Part shown: piece by piece, positions 55,167-64,000 of the stretch
Layout of the letters: each line of letters starts with the position of its first letter
Numbering within the stretch: the stretch's first letter is position 1
Assembly: GCF_004001045.1 (NCBI RefSeq)
Contig: NZ_BIMK01000030.1
Span: 1 to 64,000 of the forward strand
Reading direction: 5' to 3'
Length of the DNA: 64,000 nucleotides
DNA from: Paenibacillus chibensis
Lineage (GTDB): Bacteria; Bacillota; Bacilli; Paenibacillales; Paenibacillaceae
Position numbers and translations under genes: made by a program
Notes under the pieces: generated by a model
Told to the model about the DNA's origin: nothing
What the model saw: the letters and a program-made list of their open reading frames with translations, nothing else
Database searches by the model: none

Positions 55167-55246
55167 ACCAGGTTCGCTTCATTTCGAAGTTTCATACACC
55201 AAGCTTAGAGGACAAGCCATGAGGTGAAACGGAACTGGTTTTTTTA
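55165..55246 (+). terminator. Intrinsic terminator of the 54468 gene
   Basis: AAACCAG-TTCG-TTCA pairs with TGAAACGGAACTGGTTT across a long loop, followed by a run of seven T. Confidence 0.75.
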
Positions 55247-55333
55247 GGAAGGATTCACTTTGCCACAAGTCGAATGGACTACATCAAGCAGTTAATATGA
55301 GTCTAATTTACTATATGAGCTAGGAGAATCCAC

Positions 55334-56299
55334 ATGACTGACAGACTGATTCGATTAATGCGCATTATTACCCTTGTGCAAGCAAAACCAGGAATATTGG
55401 CCAGGGAGCTGGCGGAAAGATGCAGTACCAGCGAACGCACCATTTATCGTGATATGGAAGCCTTGAGCGCAATGCATATCCCGATCACCCATTTGGGTTA
55501 CGGGAAAGGATATCAGTTTATCGGCAGATTCGCATTATATCCTTTCGATTGGACGGATGAAGAAGCGGAGAGCTTCAACGCTCTTGCGCAAGTGATGAAT
55601 CAGGTCAAACCTCTGCTGCCTGACAAATTCGAAGGGGCATACGAGAAGGTCGTTGCAGCCCATCATAAGCAGCGAACCGATCGAATAGAAACAGAGCTCC
55701 AGGTCAGAGGTCAGCTTCATTCAGGAAAAGCTGCCGGTGAAGTATCCCAAGATGGACAATCACGATACCTGATTCCGATTTTGCTTGCCACCTTGACACA
55801 GCAGATCATTCAAGCCGAGTATTATGTTCCGGAGCGCAATGAGCTGCTTTACGGGAAAATAGATCCGTATCTGTTGGTTCCGTGGCAGAGGCGCTTTTAT
55901 CTGGTAGGACGAAACCATAATACCGGGAAGCTCCATACTTACAGGTTAAAGCATTTTGAGCGTGTCGTCGTGCTTGATGATGTTTTTATGAAAGTACATA
56001 CTCACATCCAGCAAGAAGGGCATGAATATTTTCGCGAAAGCGAAGGAGAAGCGGCAGTCGTTAAAATCAGGCTGTCCTCTGCGATCATTCCGAAGTACAA
56101 AGACAAGGAATGGATTACACCCATTGCGGAAACCATTGAACCGGATGGCAGTGTCGTCATAGAGCTCGTGGTCTCGGATGTACCCGGGTTCATGAGCTGG
56201 CTGTCCCAATATGGGTCCGACGCGGAAATTGTTGAGCCTGTCCAGTATCGTGAAATGATGAAACGCCAATTGAAAAAATGGCTTGCGGTGTATGGGTAA
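55334..56299 (+). CDS. HTH/WYL-domain transcriptional regulator (YafY-like)
   Basis: A 321-residue regulator with an N-terminal winged helix (LARELAERCSTSERTIYRDMEAL), a middle WYL domain (about 140-220, QAEYYVPERNELLYGKIDPYLLVPWQRRFYLVG) and a WCX-type C-terminal domain. WYL domains bind nucleic acid or nucleotide ligands in known cases. No AAGGAGG is perfect, but TAGGAG precedes the ATG. About 270 bases after its stop contain no gene I can support. Confidence 0.92.
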   Translation: MTDRLIRLMRIITLVQAKPGILARELAERCSTSERTIYRDMEALSAMHIPITHLGYGKGYQFIGRFALYPFDWTDEEAESFNALAQVMNQVKPLLPDKFEGAYEKVVAAHHKQRTDRIETELQVRGQLHSGKAAGEVSQDGQSRYLIPILLATLTQQIIQAEYYVPERNELLYGKIDPYLLVPWQRRFYLVGRNHNTGKLHTYRLKHFERVVVLDDVFMKVHTHIQQEGHEYFRESEGEAAVVKIRLSSAIIPKYKDKEWITPIAETIEPDGSVVIELVVSDVPGFMSWLSQYGSDAEIVEPVQYREMMKRQLKKWLAVYG

Positions 56300-56542
56300 T
56301 TCATGGGTCTTAGCGCTTTATTACATCAATTCACCAGAGAAAAGGCCAGCATCCCATTTATACAGCCGATATGCCGGCCCGCATCTCTGGCTGAATTCCG
56401 TTATCCTGCCCTGGGCCGTTTCCGACCCTCCCCTTACGCACGGAATTTCCCTCCCGAAATCTCCAACTCACTTTTCATGACTGGAGCTTTAAAGAAGATC
56501 TATTATAGCCCGGGAAATGATTTTCCTTATTATGGTTTCATA

Positions 56543-56551
56543 TGTTAAAAT
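56543..56551 (+). promoter_or_regulatory. Extended -10 of the first PBP gene
   Basis: TGTTAAAAT gives the extended TG-N-TAAAAT pattern, also seen before the second PBP gene and the HAD gene. No clear -35. Confidence 0.4.
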
Positions 56552-56603
56552 TGATATGACGATACCCTAAATTATGGATATTCAAGGAAACGGGGAGAGG
56601 ACA

Positions 56604-58700
56604 TTGAGCTTTTTTTCGTCAGGAAAATCACCAGAAGAAACGGAAAACGATCAGAAAAACAGCTTGAATTTGCGAATTAATATGTTCTTTTTCAGCACGT
56701 TCATCATTTTTTGCGTCATTATTGTCCGTCTGGCGGTCATCCAGTTCGTGGAAGCGCCCACCCTTACCCAAAAAGAGGAGAATCAGAACACAAAGAACAT
56801 TCCCCTCCCGTCCGACCGCGGGAGCATTCGTGATGCCACGGGAAGCAAACTTGCTTATTCCAAGCCGGTTGAATCCCTTTATATTACGCTTATGAAGGAT
56901 TACAATTCAGGAACCGACAAGGGGAAGAAGAACCGTCCGGAAGCGGAAAAAATGGCCGATCAGATGGCGGCTGCCTTCAATAAGCTCGGCAGCCCCGACA
57001 AACGGATGACCAAGGAGGAGATCATCGGCGCCATGGATTTGGAATCCCGGGTCGACAAAGGATATATCCCGCGCCGGATTAAATCGGATCTGAACCAAAA
57101 GGAGATCCAATATTTTATGGAGCATAAATCCGATTTTCCCGGGATAGAGATCGTTGAAGAGACCATCCGGCTCTATGATCCGGCAACGGTGGCCGTACAG
57201 ACGGTAGGATACGTCAAGACCTTCAAGCGTACGGAAAGCATGAAGGCATACGACGATGCCCGCGTGCAAACCGCGAGCGGAGAGAACCTGGGCAATATCT
57301 ATATGAGGGATGAGCTTGTCGGCGTCGACGGCGTGGAGGCCTCCTTCCAAAAGGAGCTGCGGGGGCAGAACGGCTATAAAGTCATGTCCGTCAGCTCGGC
57401 CAACATTCCGGAGGAGGTCGAGGAAATCGTCCCCCCGGTTAAGGAGAATGACGTGTGGCTGACGATCAATAAAGAAGTTCAATTGCAGACGGAACAGGCG
57501 ATCAAGGATCAGCTGGCATGGCTCCACACCCATCCGGTGTCCGGGAAAACACATCCCGAGGCGGTGACGGGCTACGCGGTCGCGATGGAAGTGGATACGG
57601 GCAATATCGTGGCCATGGCCAGCATTCCGGATTACGATACGAATATATGGAAGACCGGGTCCGCTTCGACGGCTGATTTTGATAAGCTGCAGGGGAATTA
57701 CCAGAATGGAGCGATCACCCCCATCAGTTCAGGCAAATCCAAGCATAATCTGGAATCGGCCGTACTGCTTGGTTCGACGATCAAACCTCTGAGCGTATTG
57801 ATCGGGCTGAACGAAAAGCTGTTTAGCGTAAACACCCCATACTCCGATAAAGGCGTCACATACTTCGGCAAAGAGCAGAAGGCTGTGCATAACTCCCAAA
57901 ACCATGCTTACGGTTATTTCCGGACGCCGGCGGATGCCATTGAGCATTCCTCGAACGTGTTCATGGTGGATATGGTCGGCAACGCCTTGTATAACAAATA
58001 TGGCAAAAAAGGCATCCCAAAATGGGATGAATATATGGAGGAGTTCGGGCTTGGCGTCTCCACCGGCGTTGACCTCCCCAACGAATATTTGGGCAAAAAG
58101 GAATACAAAAAGCCCGGAACAGTAGACGAAGTGCCTGCTTCCGTAGGCAGCCCCCAGGCCGCGCTTGTCTATGCCTCCTTTGGCCAGATGGGCAAATACA
58201 CGCCGCTGCAGCTGGCGCAATATACGGCTACGCTGGCCAATGAGGGGGAGCGGATCAAGCCGCAAATCGTCGCCAAAATTACCGATGCGAGTGGAAAAAC
58301 CGTCATGAAGAGCAAGCGCGAGGTGCTCAATACGGTCAAATTTGATAAGTCGTATTGGAAGCTGATTCGAAAAGGCATGAACACGAGCGTCAATGATGCC
58401 TTTGCCGGGTTCCCGTATGATTTCGCCCGGAAAACGGGGACGTCGCAGCAGGAGGTCAATGGCGTGAACCGGGATAACGGCGTGTTTATCGCCTATGCGC
58501 CGCGGAACAATCCGAAGCTGGCCGTCGCCGTCGTTATTCCGGAGGGCGGGTTCGGCTCCTACAGCGCCGCTCCCGTTGCCCGCAAAATATTCGATGCCTA
58601 CGATCAGGTATATGGTTTGGACGGCGTTCCGAAAAAGCAGGCCGTGCCGCCGGCTTCAGCGGATGATAAGAGGAAGGAATCTTCCAATAAAGCACAATAG
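56604..58700 (+). CDS. Class B penicillin-binding protein, transpeptidase (PBP2-like)
   Basis: A 698-residue membrane-anchored peptidoglycan transpeptidase. One membrane segment at about 30-52 (FFFSTFIIFCVIIVRLAVIQF) is followed by the dimerisation domain and the transpeptidase domain. Active-site motifs: S391-T-I-K394 (SxxK), S449/S450-S-N type at HSSN, and K610-T-G. The TTG start at 56604 follows GGGGAGAGG and gives an N-terminus like that of the next gene; an ATG at 56574 lacks a site. It cross-links wall peptides, probably with a RodA/FtsW partner not seen here. Paralogue of the next gene. Confidence 0.93.
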   Translation: MSFFSSGKSPEETENDQKNSLNLRINMFFFSTFIIFCVIIVRLAVIQFVEAPTLTQKEENQNTKNIPLPSDRGSIRDATGSKLAYSKPVESLYITLMKDYNSGTDKGKKNRPEAEKMADQMAAAFNKLGSPDKRMTKEEIIGAMDLESRVDKGYIPRRIKSDLNQKEIQYFMEHKSDFPGIEIVEETIRLYDPATVAVQTVGYVKTFKRTESMKAYDDARVQTASGENLGNIYMRDELVGVDGVEASFQKELRGQNGYKVMSVSSANIPEEVEEIVPPVKENDVWLTINKEVQLQTEQAIKDQLAWLHTHPVSGKTHPEAVTGYAVAMEVDTGNIVAMASIPDYDTNIWKTGSASTADFDKLQGNYQNGAITPISSGKSKHNLESAVLLGSTIKPLSVLIGLNEKLFSVNTPYSDKGVTYFGKEQKAVHNSQNHAYGYFRTPADAIEHSSNVFMVDMVGNALYNKYGKKGIPKWDEYMEEFGLGVSTGVDLPNEYLGKKEYKKPGTVDEVPASVGSPQAALVYASFGQMGKYTPLQLAQYTATLANEGERIKPQIVAKITDASGKTVMKSKREVLNTVKFDKSYWKLIRKGMNTSVNDAFAGFPYDFARKTGTSQQEVNGVNRDNGVFIAYAPRNNPKLAVAVVIPEGGFGSYSAAPVARKIFDAYDQVYGLDGVPKKQAVPPASADDKRKESSNKAQ

Positions 58701-58711
58701 ATAGACTAGAG

Positions 58712-58757
58712 AACAGCGGCAAATCAGGCTCCGAAACCTGGTCTGCCGCTGTTTTGT
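58712..58757 (+). terminator. Terminator between the two PBP genes
   Basis: AACAGCGGCA pairs with TGCCGCTGTT, with inner CAGG/CCTG pairing, followed by TTTG. It makes the tandem genes separate units. Confidence 0.85.
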
Positions 58758-58809
58758 CGTAAGGCCGTTCGTCGAAGCTTATCGAAAGATGCCGAGCACC
58801 CCTCATCTA

Positions 58810-58818
58810 TGCTAAAAT
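58810..58818 (+). promoter_or_regulatory. Extended -10 of the second PBP gene
   Basis: TGCTAAAAT matches the extended -10 ahead of the first PBP gene. No -35 is apparent. Confidence 0.4.
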
Positions 58819-58853
58819 AGTCAATGTTATTTTAGAAGAGAGGGGGGGAGCCG

Positions 58854-60923
58854 GTGAGCGACTATACACCGGACCATTCAGAGCAGGAAGAGACGAAAAA
58901 GAAGGGAAACCTGAATTTGAGGATCAACCTGTTCTTTTTCAGCACGTTTATGATATTCTGTGTCATTATTATCAGACTTGCCATCCTTCAGTTCGTTGAG
59001 GGACCGACGCTAACCGAAAAAGAATCCAGCAACATCGTAAAGGATGTGCCGCTTCCTCCGATTCGCGGAACGATTTTTGATGCATCGGGCGTCAAGCTGG
59101 CGTATTCGACCCCGACCCAATCGCTTTATATTACGTTAATGAAGGATTACAGCAAGCTGCATGGAAGCAAAAACCGTCCCGAGGCAGAGGAAATTGCAGC
59201 GCGGCTTCTGGAGGTTTTCGATAAATACGGAAAACAAGATGCTCCCAAAATGACGAAGCAGGATATTATCGATGCGATGGATTTGGACTACAAGCAGTAT
59301 GAAGGCTACTCGCCGCGCCGCATCAAAATGGATCTTTCGGACAAGGAGATCGCTTATTTCAGTGAGCATAAGTCCGATTTTCCGGGAATCTCTATCGAAG
59401 AAGAGAGCGTCCGCCATTATGATCCGGACACCGTCGCGGTTCAAACGATAGGCTATATCCGCACATTCAAAGGCTCGAAGAGCTTGAGCAAGTATGAGGA
59501 GATCGATAAGAAGCAGCGCAATGGCGATGTGATCAGCGATCCGGGCGAGCTATATACCGAACCAGAATTCGTCGGCTTTGACGGGCTGGAGCTGATGTAT
59601 CAGGACGAGCTGCGCGGCAAGAACGGGTATAAAAAGGTTCCGATCAACCCGCGCAACATGCCGGAAGGCGTTGACGAGATCGTGCCGCCGGTGAAAGGCG
59701 ACAATATTTATTCGACGATCAATAAGGATGTTCAGGTCGCCACTGAGCAGGCGATCACGGATCAGCTGAGCTGGCTCCATACGCATCCTGTATCCGGCAA
59801 AACGCATCCGAATGCGACGACCGGGTTTGCGGTGGCCATGGAGGTTAAGACAGGCAACATCGTGGCGATGGCGAGCATGCCGGATTATGACACGAATGTA
59901 TGGCAGAGCGGCAGTGTAACGCCTGAGAATTGGAAGAAAATTCAGAACATTTACATGAACGGCACGATCCGTTCGTTTGGTCCCGGCAAAAAAGGCGATC
60001 ACCCGGAGTCCGTCGTGTTGCTCGGATCGACGCAAAAACCGCTCAGCGTTTTGCTTGGGCTGAATGAGGGCCTGATTACAACCAATACCTATTATCAAGA
60101 TAAAGGTGCCGCTTATTTCGGTAAGGAAGGTCATCAGACCCGCGTTCAGAACTCCCAGGGCCATGTGTACGGCGGGATGGATCCGGCGAGGGCCATCGAA
60201 AAGTCATCCAATGCCTTCATGGTCGATAAGATCGGATCGAGATTGTACGACAAATATAAAGACAAGAGTATCGGCGTCTGGGATGAGTACATGACCAAGT
60301 TTGGCCTTGGCGTCCTGACAGGCAGCGGCCTTCCGGGGGAGTGGAAGGGACGCAAGGAGTATATTAACGATAACCAGAGTGCGCAGGCTTCAATGGCATA
60401 CGCATCCTTTGGACAGCAGGGGAAATATACGACGCTACAGCTGGCCCAATACACCGCGATGCTGGCGAACGAGGGTAAGCGGATGAAGCCGCAGCTGGTC
60501 AGCAAGATCACCGACGAAAAGGGCAATATCGTAAAAACCTTCAAGCCTGAAGTGCTGAACACGGTGGATTTTCCGAAAGCATACTGGAATGAAATCAGAC
60601 GCGGCATGAAGAGTGACGTGTCGGCCTTCGGCGATTTCCCTTACGCTTTTGCCCGGAAAACGGGTACATCAACGCAGCAGGTCGGTCGTCAGCTGGTCGA
60701 TAACGGCGTGTTCATCGCTTATGCGCCACGCGATAATCCGGTGCTGGCCGTAGCGGTCATGATTCCGGAAGGCGGCTTCGGATCGCAAAGTGCGGCGCCG
60801 ATTGCCCGGAAGATGTTTGACGCGTATGATAAGGTTTACGGATTGGATGGCGTTCCGAAAGGAACTGGCACGAATGATGCGAACGGAACCGGTACGAACG
60901 ATCAGGCAAACAGCAATCATTAA
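58854..60923 (+). CDS. Class B penicillin-binding protein, tandem paralogue
   Basis: A 689-residue transpeptidase aligned with the preceding protein along nearly its whole length (NLRINLFFFSTFMIFCVIII at the membrane segment; LLGSTQKPLSVLLG; ARKTGTSTQQV). Active-site motifs are S392-T-Q-K395, S451-S-N and K602-T-G, all intact. The GTG start follows GGGGGGAG. The C-terminal tail is a GTGTNDANGTGTNDQAN low-complexity repeat absent from the first copy. Both copies appear functional. Confidence 0.93.
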   Translation: MSDYTPDHSEQEETKKKGNLNLRINLFFFSTFMIFCVIIIRLAILQFVEGPTLTEKESSNIVKDVPLPPIRGTIFDASGVKLAYSTPTQSLYITLMKDYSKLHGSKNRPEAEEIAARLLEVFDKYGKQDAPKMTKQDIIDAMDLDYKQYEGYSPRRIKMDLSDKEIAYFSEHKSDFPGISIEEESVRHYDPDTVAVQTIGYIRTFKGSKSLSKYEEIDKKQRNGDVISDPGELYTEPEFVGFDGLELMYQDELRGKNGYKKVPINPRNMPEGVDEIVPPVKGDNIYSTINKDVQVATEQAITDQLSWLHTHPVSGKTHPNATTGFAVAMEVKTGNIVAMASMPDYDTNVWQSGSVTPENWKKIQNIYMNGTIRSFGPGKKGDHPESVVLLGSTQKPLSVLLGLNEGLITTNTYYQDKGAAYFGKEGHQTRVQNSQGHVYGGMDPARAIEKSSNAFMVDKIGSRLYDKYKDKSIGVWDEYMTKFGLGVLTGSGLPGEWKGRKEYINDNQSAQASMAYASFGQQGKYTTLQLAQYTAMLANEGKRMKPQLVSKITDEKGNIVKTFKPEVLNTVDFPKAYWNEIRRGMKSDVSAFGDFPYAFARKTGTSTQQVGRQLVDNGVFIAYAPRDNPVLAVAVMIPEGGFGSQSAAPIARKMFDAYDKVYGLDGVPKGTGTNDANGTGTNDQANSNH

Positions 60924-60950
60924 TCGAATGGAAGCATAATTAACGAATCC

Positions 60951-61010
60951 AAGGGACCAGGGGCAGGCTTCGAAATACGCGAGCACATGCCCCCTGGTCC
61001 TTTTTAATTT
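60951..61010 (+). terminator. Terminator of the second PBP gene
   Basis: GGACCAGGGGCA pairs with TGCCCCCTGGTCC around 22 bases, followed by TTTTTAATTT. Confidence 0.85.
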
Positions 61011-61041
61011 GCAGAGGCGGACTCCCGCCTGAAAAACCCTT

Positions 61042-61071
61042 TTGTGGCTGTCCCCGCCTTTATGGTAAAAT
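61042..61071 (+). promoter_or_regulatory. Promoter of the HAD phosphatase gene
   Basis: TTGTGG (61042-61047) and an extended -10 TGGTAAAAT (61063-61071), with an 18-base spacer before TAAAAT. Confidence 0.5.
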
Positions 61072-61123
61072 GTCCGTATGTGTGCATGAAACGTGAAAAA
61101 CAGAACATATGGGGGGAAGCAGC

Positions 61124-61864
61124 ATGAAGAAGGAATATAAACTGCTGGCGCTCGACATGGACGGTACCTTGTTGACAAGTGATCATATCATTTCGCCAGT
61201 GACTTCCACATGGATTCAGAAAGCCAAGGAAAGGGGCGTCCATGTATGTCTCTCCACGGGAAGAAGCTTTGAAAGCGCGCTGCCATACGGAGAGGAGCTT
61301 GGATTGCTGACGCCGATGATTACGGTGAACGGCAGTGAAGTATGGCGTGCTCCGCATGACCTGCTGGAACGCTCTTTGATGGAACCGAAGCTGATTTCAG
61401 ACATGCATGCCATCGCGCTCAAGGAAGATTGCTGGTTCTGGGCGTATTCCACCGAGCGTGTATATAACAAAGATCATTGGGTCGAGGCGCTAGAGGGAAA
61501 GGAATGGCTCAAGTTTGGCTTTCATACGGAAGACGATGAAGCCCGCCACCGGATTTTGATGCAGCTGCAGGATATGGGCGGACTTGAAATCACGAACTCC
61601 TCGCCTCATAATCTCGAAGTGAACCCGCAGGGCATTAATAAGGCTGCCGGAATCCGAAAAGTTTGCGATTTGCTGGGCCTGGACATGAGCGAGGTGATCG
61701 CGGTCGGTGACAGCATGAACGATCTTGCTGCGATTCAGGCGGCAGGATTGGGCGTTGCCATGGGGAACGCGCAGCAGGTTGTCAGGGAAGCCGCGGATTT
61801 CGTGACCGCGAGCAATGATGAAGACGGTATTGCGAAGGTCATTGAGAAATTTATTTGCGTATAG
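61124..61864 (+). CDS. Cof-type HAD hydrolase
   Basis: A 246-residue HAD phosphatase of the Cof group. The nucleophile motif is LALDMDGTLL with D11 and D13; STGR gives motif II; VGDSMNDLAAI is motif IV. A Cof-type cap domain lies between. Substrates are usually sugar phosphates or nucleotides. The ATG at 61124 follows GGGGGGAAG. Confidence 0.93.
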   Translation: MKKEYKLLALDMDGTLLTSDHIISPVTSTWIQKAKERGVHVCLSTGRSFESALPYGEELGLLTPMITVNGSEVWRAPHDLLERSLMEPKLISDMHAIALKEDCWFWAYSTERVYNKDHWVEALEGKEWLKFGFHTEDDEARHRILMQLQDMGGLEITNSSPHNLEVNPQGINKAAGIRKVCDLLGLDMSEVIAVGDSMNDLAAIQAAGLGVAMGNAQQVVREAADFVTASNDEDGIAKVIEKFICV

Positions 61865-61924
61865 AGCGGACAGAGGAATCCATTGATTCCGGTTCAATCT
61901 GTATTCTAGGAAAGGATCGAAGCT

Positions 61925-62410
61925 ATGGCTATACTCGGTTGGATTTTGATCATAGCCCTGTTCGCGGTAGGCTTGGCCGGGGCGGTAGTTCCCGTGCTGC
62001 CGGGAGCGGTGGCGATTTTCGTTGCCTTTTTCGTCTATGGGTGGTTTTTTACGTTCGGACATTTCAATGCATGGTTCTGGATCATTCAGGCTTTGATCAT
62101 CATCGTGCTGTTCGTGGCGGATTATGCCGTGGGCGCCTGGGGAACGAAGAAGTATGGCGGCTCGAGGCTGTCCGTTATTTTGAGTACGATCGGCGTTATT
62201 ATCGGACCGTTCGTCATTCCGGCATTCGGGCTTGTCATCGGTCCTTTTTTAGGAGCGTTTGTCGGGGAACTGCTGGTGGGCTCGTCGGTATCCAAAGCCG
62301 CGAAGGTCGGTTATGGGACGCTGGTAGGGCTATTCAGCAGCATGGTCATGAAAATCATTTTGCAGATCGTGATGATTATCGTGTTCTTTATCTGGATTGC
62401 TTTTTTTTAA
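61925..62410 (+). CDS. DUF456 membrane protein
   Basis: A 161-residue hydrophobic protein with five or six membrane segments and the Gly-rich GPFLGAFVGELLVG block of DUF456. It starts 61 bases after the HAD stop, preceded by AAAGGAT. Function unknown. Confidence 0.9.
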   Translation: MAILGWILIIALFAVGLAGAVVPVLPGAVAIFVAFFVYGWFFTFGHFNAWFWIIQALIIIVLFVADYAVGAWGTKKYGGSRLSVILSTIGVIIGPFVIPAFGLVIGPFLGAFVGELLVGSSVSKAAKVGYGTLVGLFSSMVMKIILQIVMIIVFFIWIAFF

Positions 62411-62509
62411 AGCGGGCTGTGTGGACGCGGTCCATTGGCACGCAAATTACTTATTTAAAGTCATATGCTCCATGGGATGTGCTCGGTGGGGGAAAGAAGG
62501 GAATAGGGT

Positions 62510-64000
62510 TTGGCTAAAAAGGAATCGTTTATTAAAGGTACGCTGATCCTGGCCGCTGCGGCTCTGGTGGCCCGGGTATTGGGGCTGATGCAAAGGGTAC
62601 CCCTGGATCATTTGTTCGATAACGTCGGCAAGGCTTCGTTTTCCATTGCCAACAATGTGTATCTCATGCTGCTCACGGTTGCCACGGCCGGCATACCGAG
62701 CACGCTCAGCAAAATGGTGTCGGAGCGCTATGCATTAAAGCGGCCTGGCGAGGCTAGGCAGGTTTACCGCGCCGCGCTGCTGTTCGCCGTATTTGCGGGT
62801 GTCATCATTACCGTACTGCTGTATATTTTGGCGCCGTATTATGCAACATACGTGTCCAAAGTTCCGGAAGCCGCATTATCCATCCGTGCTTTGGCGCCGG
62901 CGCTGCTGCTGTTTCCGGCCATCGCGATGATGCGCGGATATTTTCAGGGAAGACACAATATGACGGCTGGCGGCATCTCGCAAATCGTCGAGCAATTTGC
63001 TCGCGTCGGCACAGCCATTATTCTGGCATACGTTCTGCTGAAATCCGGTTATAGCGGAAGCTGGGTTGCGGCCGGCGCTTCGTTCGGCGGCGTGCTCGGA
63101 AGCATCGGCGCCTTTGCGATCATGCTCTATTATACGGTGAAAATCCGGAAACAAGATAAGGCGGAAATGCTTCAAGAGGGAGCAGGCACGCAGCTTCCTC
63201 TGATGAGGATATACAAGGATATCTTTACATTGTCCATTCCGATCGTATTGTCGTCGCTGACCGTTCCGGCGGTTAACTTCATCGACTCTTCGATCGTCAA
63301 TCCGCTTCTGATCGGTCAGATCGGGGAGGCCAAGGCCACGGAGCTGCTCGGCATACTTGGCCAGCGCGCCCAAAGCATCGCCGGCATACCGCCGATTCTG
63401 GCTATTGCGCTCAGCACCTCGCTGATCCCGGTCATTTCGGCAGCGTTCGCCCGCAAGGATGAGGAGCATTTGCAGCAGCAAATGACGCTGGCTCTCCGCA
63501 TTTCGGTGCTTACGGGCATGCCGATCGTCATCGCACTCTGCACGGCAGCTTATTCCATCAACGGTCTGCTGTTCAGCAGTCTGGACGGTAGCTGGCTCAT
63601 CATGCTGCTCACGTTCGGCACAATTTTCCAAATCACGATGATGACCACGAACTCCATTCTGCTCGGCGTCAACAAGGCAAAAGTGTCGATGGTGAACGTG
63701 ATGGTCGGCATACTGGTCAAGCTGGCGGGGAGTTACCTGCTTGCTGCCTGGCTTGGCATTTACGGCATTATCGCGGCGACCGGGCTTTGTTTCCTTGTCA
63801 TCACGCTGCTGAATCTCCGGTCGCTGAAAAGAATTGTTTCGTTCTCGATTCTCGGCAACCGCTGGACAAGCTTCTTGTTGACGGTGATTCTGACTTCCGC
63901 GGTAGGATACGGGCTCAATGAAGCCGGCATTCAGCTGACACGCATCATGCCTGACCGTCTTGCCTTTTTGATTACCTGTATCATTGTCGGCGGAGCCGTC
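62510..64000 (+). CDS. Lipid-linked oligosaccharide flippase, MurJ/SpoVB (YtgP-like) family, partial
   Basis: At least 497 residues, open at the right edge of the window. It is a MATE/MOP-type multi-pass membrane protein starting AKKESFIKGTLILAAAALVARVLG, with the GIPSTLSKMVSERYA and GLMQRVPL blocks of the SpoVB/YtgP group, which flip lipid-linked wall precursors. The start is TTG at 62510 with GAAGGGAATAGGG upstream. Its place after two PBP genes fits a role in cell-wall synthesis. Whether it is the lipid II flippase or a sporulation version cannot be told. Confidence 0.9.
   Translation, partial: MAKKESFIKGTLILAAAALVARVLGLMQRVPLDHLFDNVGKASFSIANNVYLMLLTVATAGIPSTLSKMVSERYALKRPGEARQVYRAALLFAVFAGVIITVLLYILAPYYATYVSKVPEAALSIRALAPALLLFPAIAMMRGYFQGRHNMTAGGISQIVEQFARVGTAIILAYVLLKSGYSGSWVAAGASFGGVLGSIGAFAIMLYYTVKIRKQDKAEMLQEGAGTQLPLMRIYKDIFTLSIPIVLSSLTVPAVNFIDSSIVNPLLIGQIGEAKATELLGILGQRAQSIAGIPPILAIALSTSLIPVISAAFARKDEEHLQQQMTLALRISVLTGMPIVIALCTAAYSINGLLFSSLDGSWLIMLLTFGTIFQITMMTTNSILLGVNKAKVSMVNVMVGILVKLAGSYLLAAWLGIYGIIAATGLCFLVITLLNLRSLKRIVSFSILGNRWTSFLLTVILTSAVGYGLNEAGIQLTRIMPDRLAFLITCIIVGGAV

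Noticed and set aside
1-64000. CRISPR arrays, rRNA, tRNA, insertion sequences, prophage
   Set aside because: No repeat-spacer arrays, RNA gene cores, transposase motifs or phage gene blocks were seen.

Overview
The window looks like a chromosome segment of a Paenibacillus-type member of the Bacillota. Evidence is strong AAGGAGG-like ribosome binding sites with frequent GTG and TTG starts, orphan sugar permeases followed by a YesM/YesN-type two-component pair, a large S-layer-homology protein, a cysteine (not selenocysteine) formate dehydrogenase with FdhD and MoaA, and tandem class B penicillin-binding proteins. No rRNA, tRNA, CRISPR array, insertion sequence or prophage was seen. The last gene runs off the right edge.

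Layout. 0-8.7 kb: a chemotaxis receptor, two short-chain dehydrogenases, a MalY/PatB-type C-S lyase, a frameshifted TraX-family gene, an unrecognised TIM-barrel-like protein and a thiol glutathione peroxidase. 8.7-15.9 kb: a LacI regulator and a cellobiose phosphorylase that share a near-identical 20-bp operator, then a multi-PAS hybrid histidine kinase. 16-24.7 kb: a carbohydrate uptake operon (lipoprotein, two permeases, YesM/YesN pair, Gfo/Idh/MocA dehydrogenase) without its own ATPase. 25-29.5 kb: a 1,474-residue DUF4855/discoidin/SLH surface protein. 29.6-37.7 kb: a formate island, with fdhF and DUF1641 on the minus strand and DUF2294, fdhD, moaA and a formate/nitrite channel on the plus strand. 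Both fdhF and the channel gene have long leaders ending in intrinsic terminators. 36.8-39.1 kb: a LysR regulator divergent from a YeiH transporter. 39.1-45.1 kb: two small unknown proteins, a 7TM histidine kinase, a frameshifted micro-gene and a GH2 beta-mannosidase. 45.1-56.3 kb: GNAT acetyltransferase, K+/H+ antiporter, TauE/DUF1634 exporter pair with a divergent Lrp regulator, EcsC, fosmidomycin-type MFS pump, AIM24, a coiled-coil protein, two unusual small genes and a WYL regulator. 56.3-64 kb: two tandem class B PBPs, a HAD phosphatase, DUF456 and a MurJ/SpoVB-type flippase.

How it fits together. The carbohydrate genes suggest plant-polysaccharide oligosaccharide use: cellobiose phosphorolysis, mannoside hydrolysis and ABC import. 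The formate island combines the enzyme, the sulfurtransferase FdhD that activates it, a molybdopterin enzyme and a formate/nitrite channel with an Fnr-like box. The right end is a cell-wall cluster.

The observations most worth following are the two attenuated leaders in the formate island, the crowded operator region ahead of a protein that resembles a VWA protein lacking its VWA domain (54.2-55.2 kb), the palindrome covering both -10 boxes between TauE and Lrp, and the TA-repeat frameshift in the TraX gene. All calls rest on reading the sequence by eye; no database search was run.
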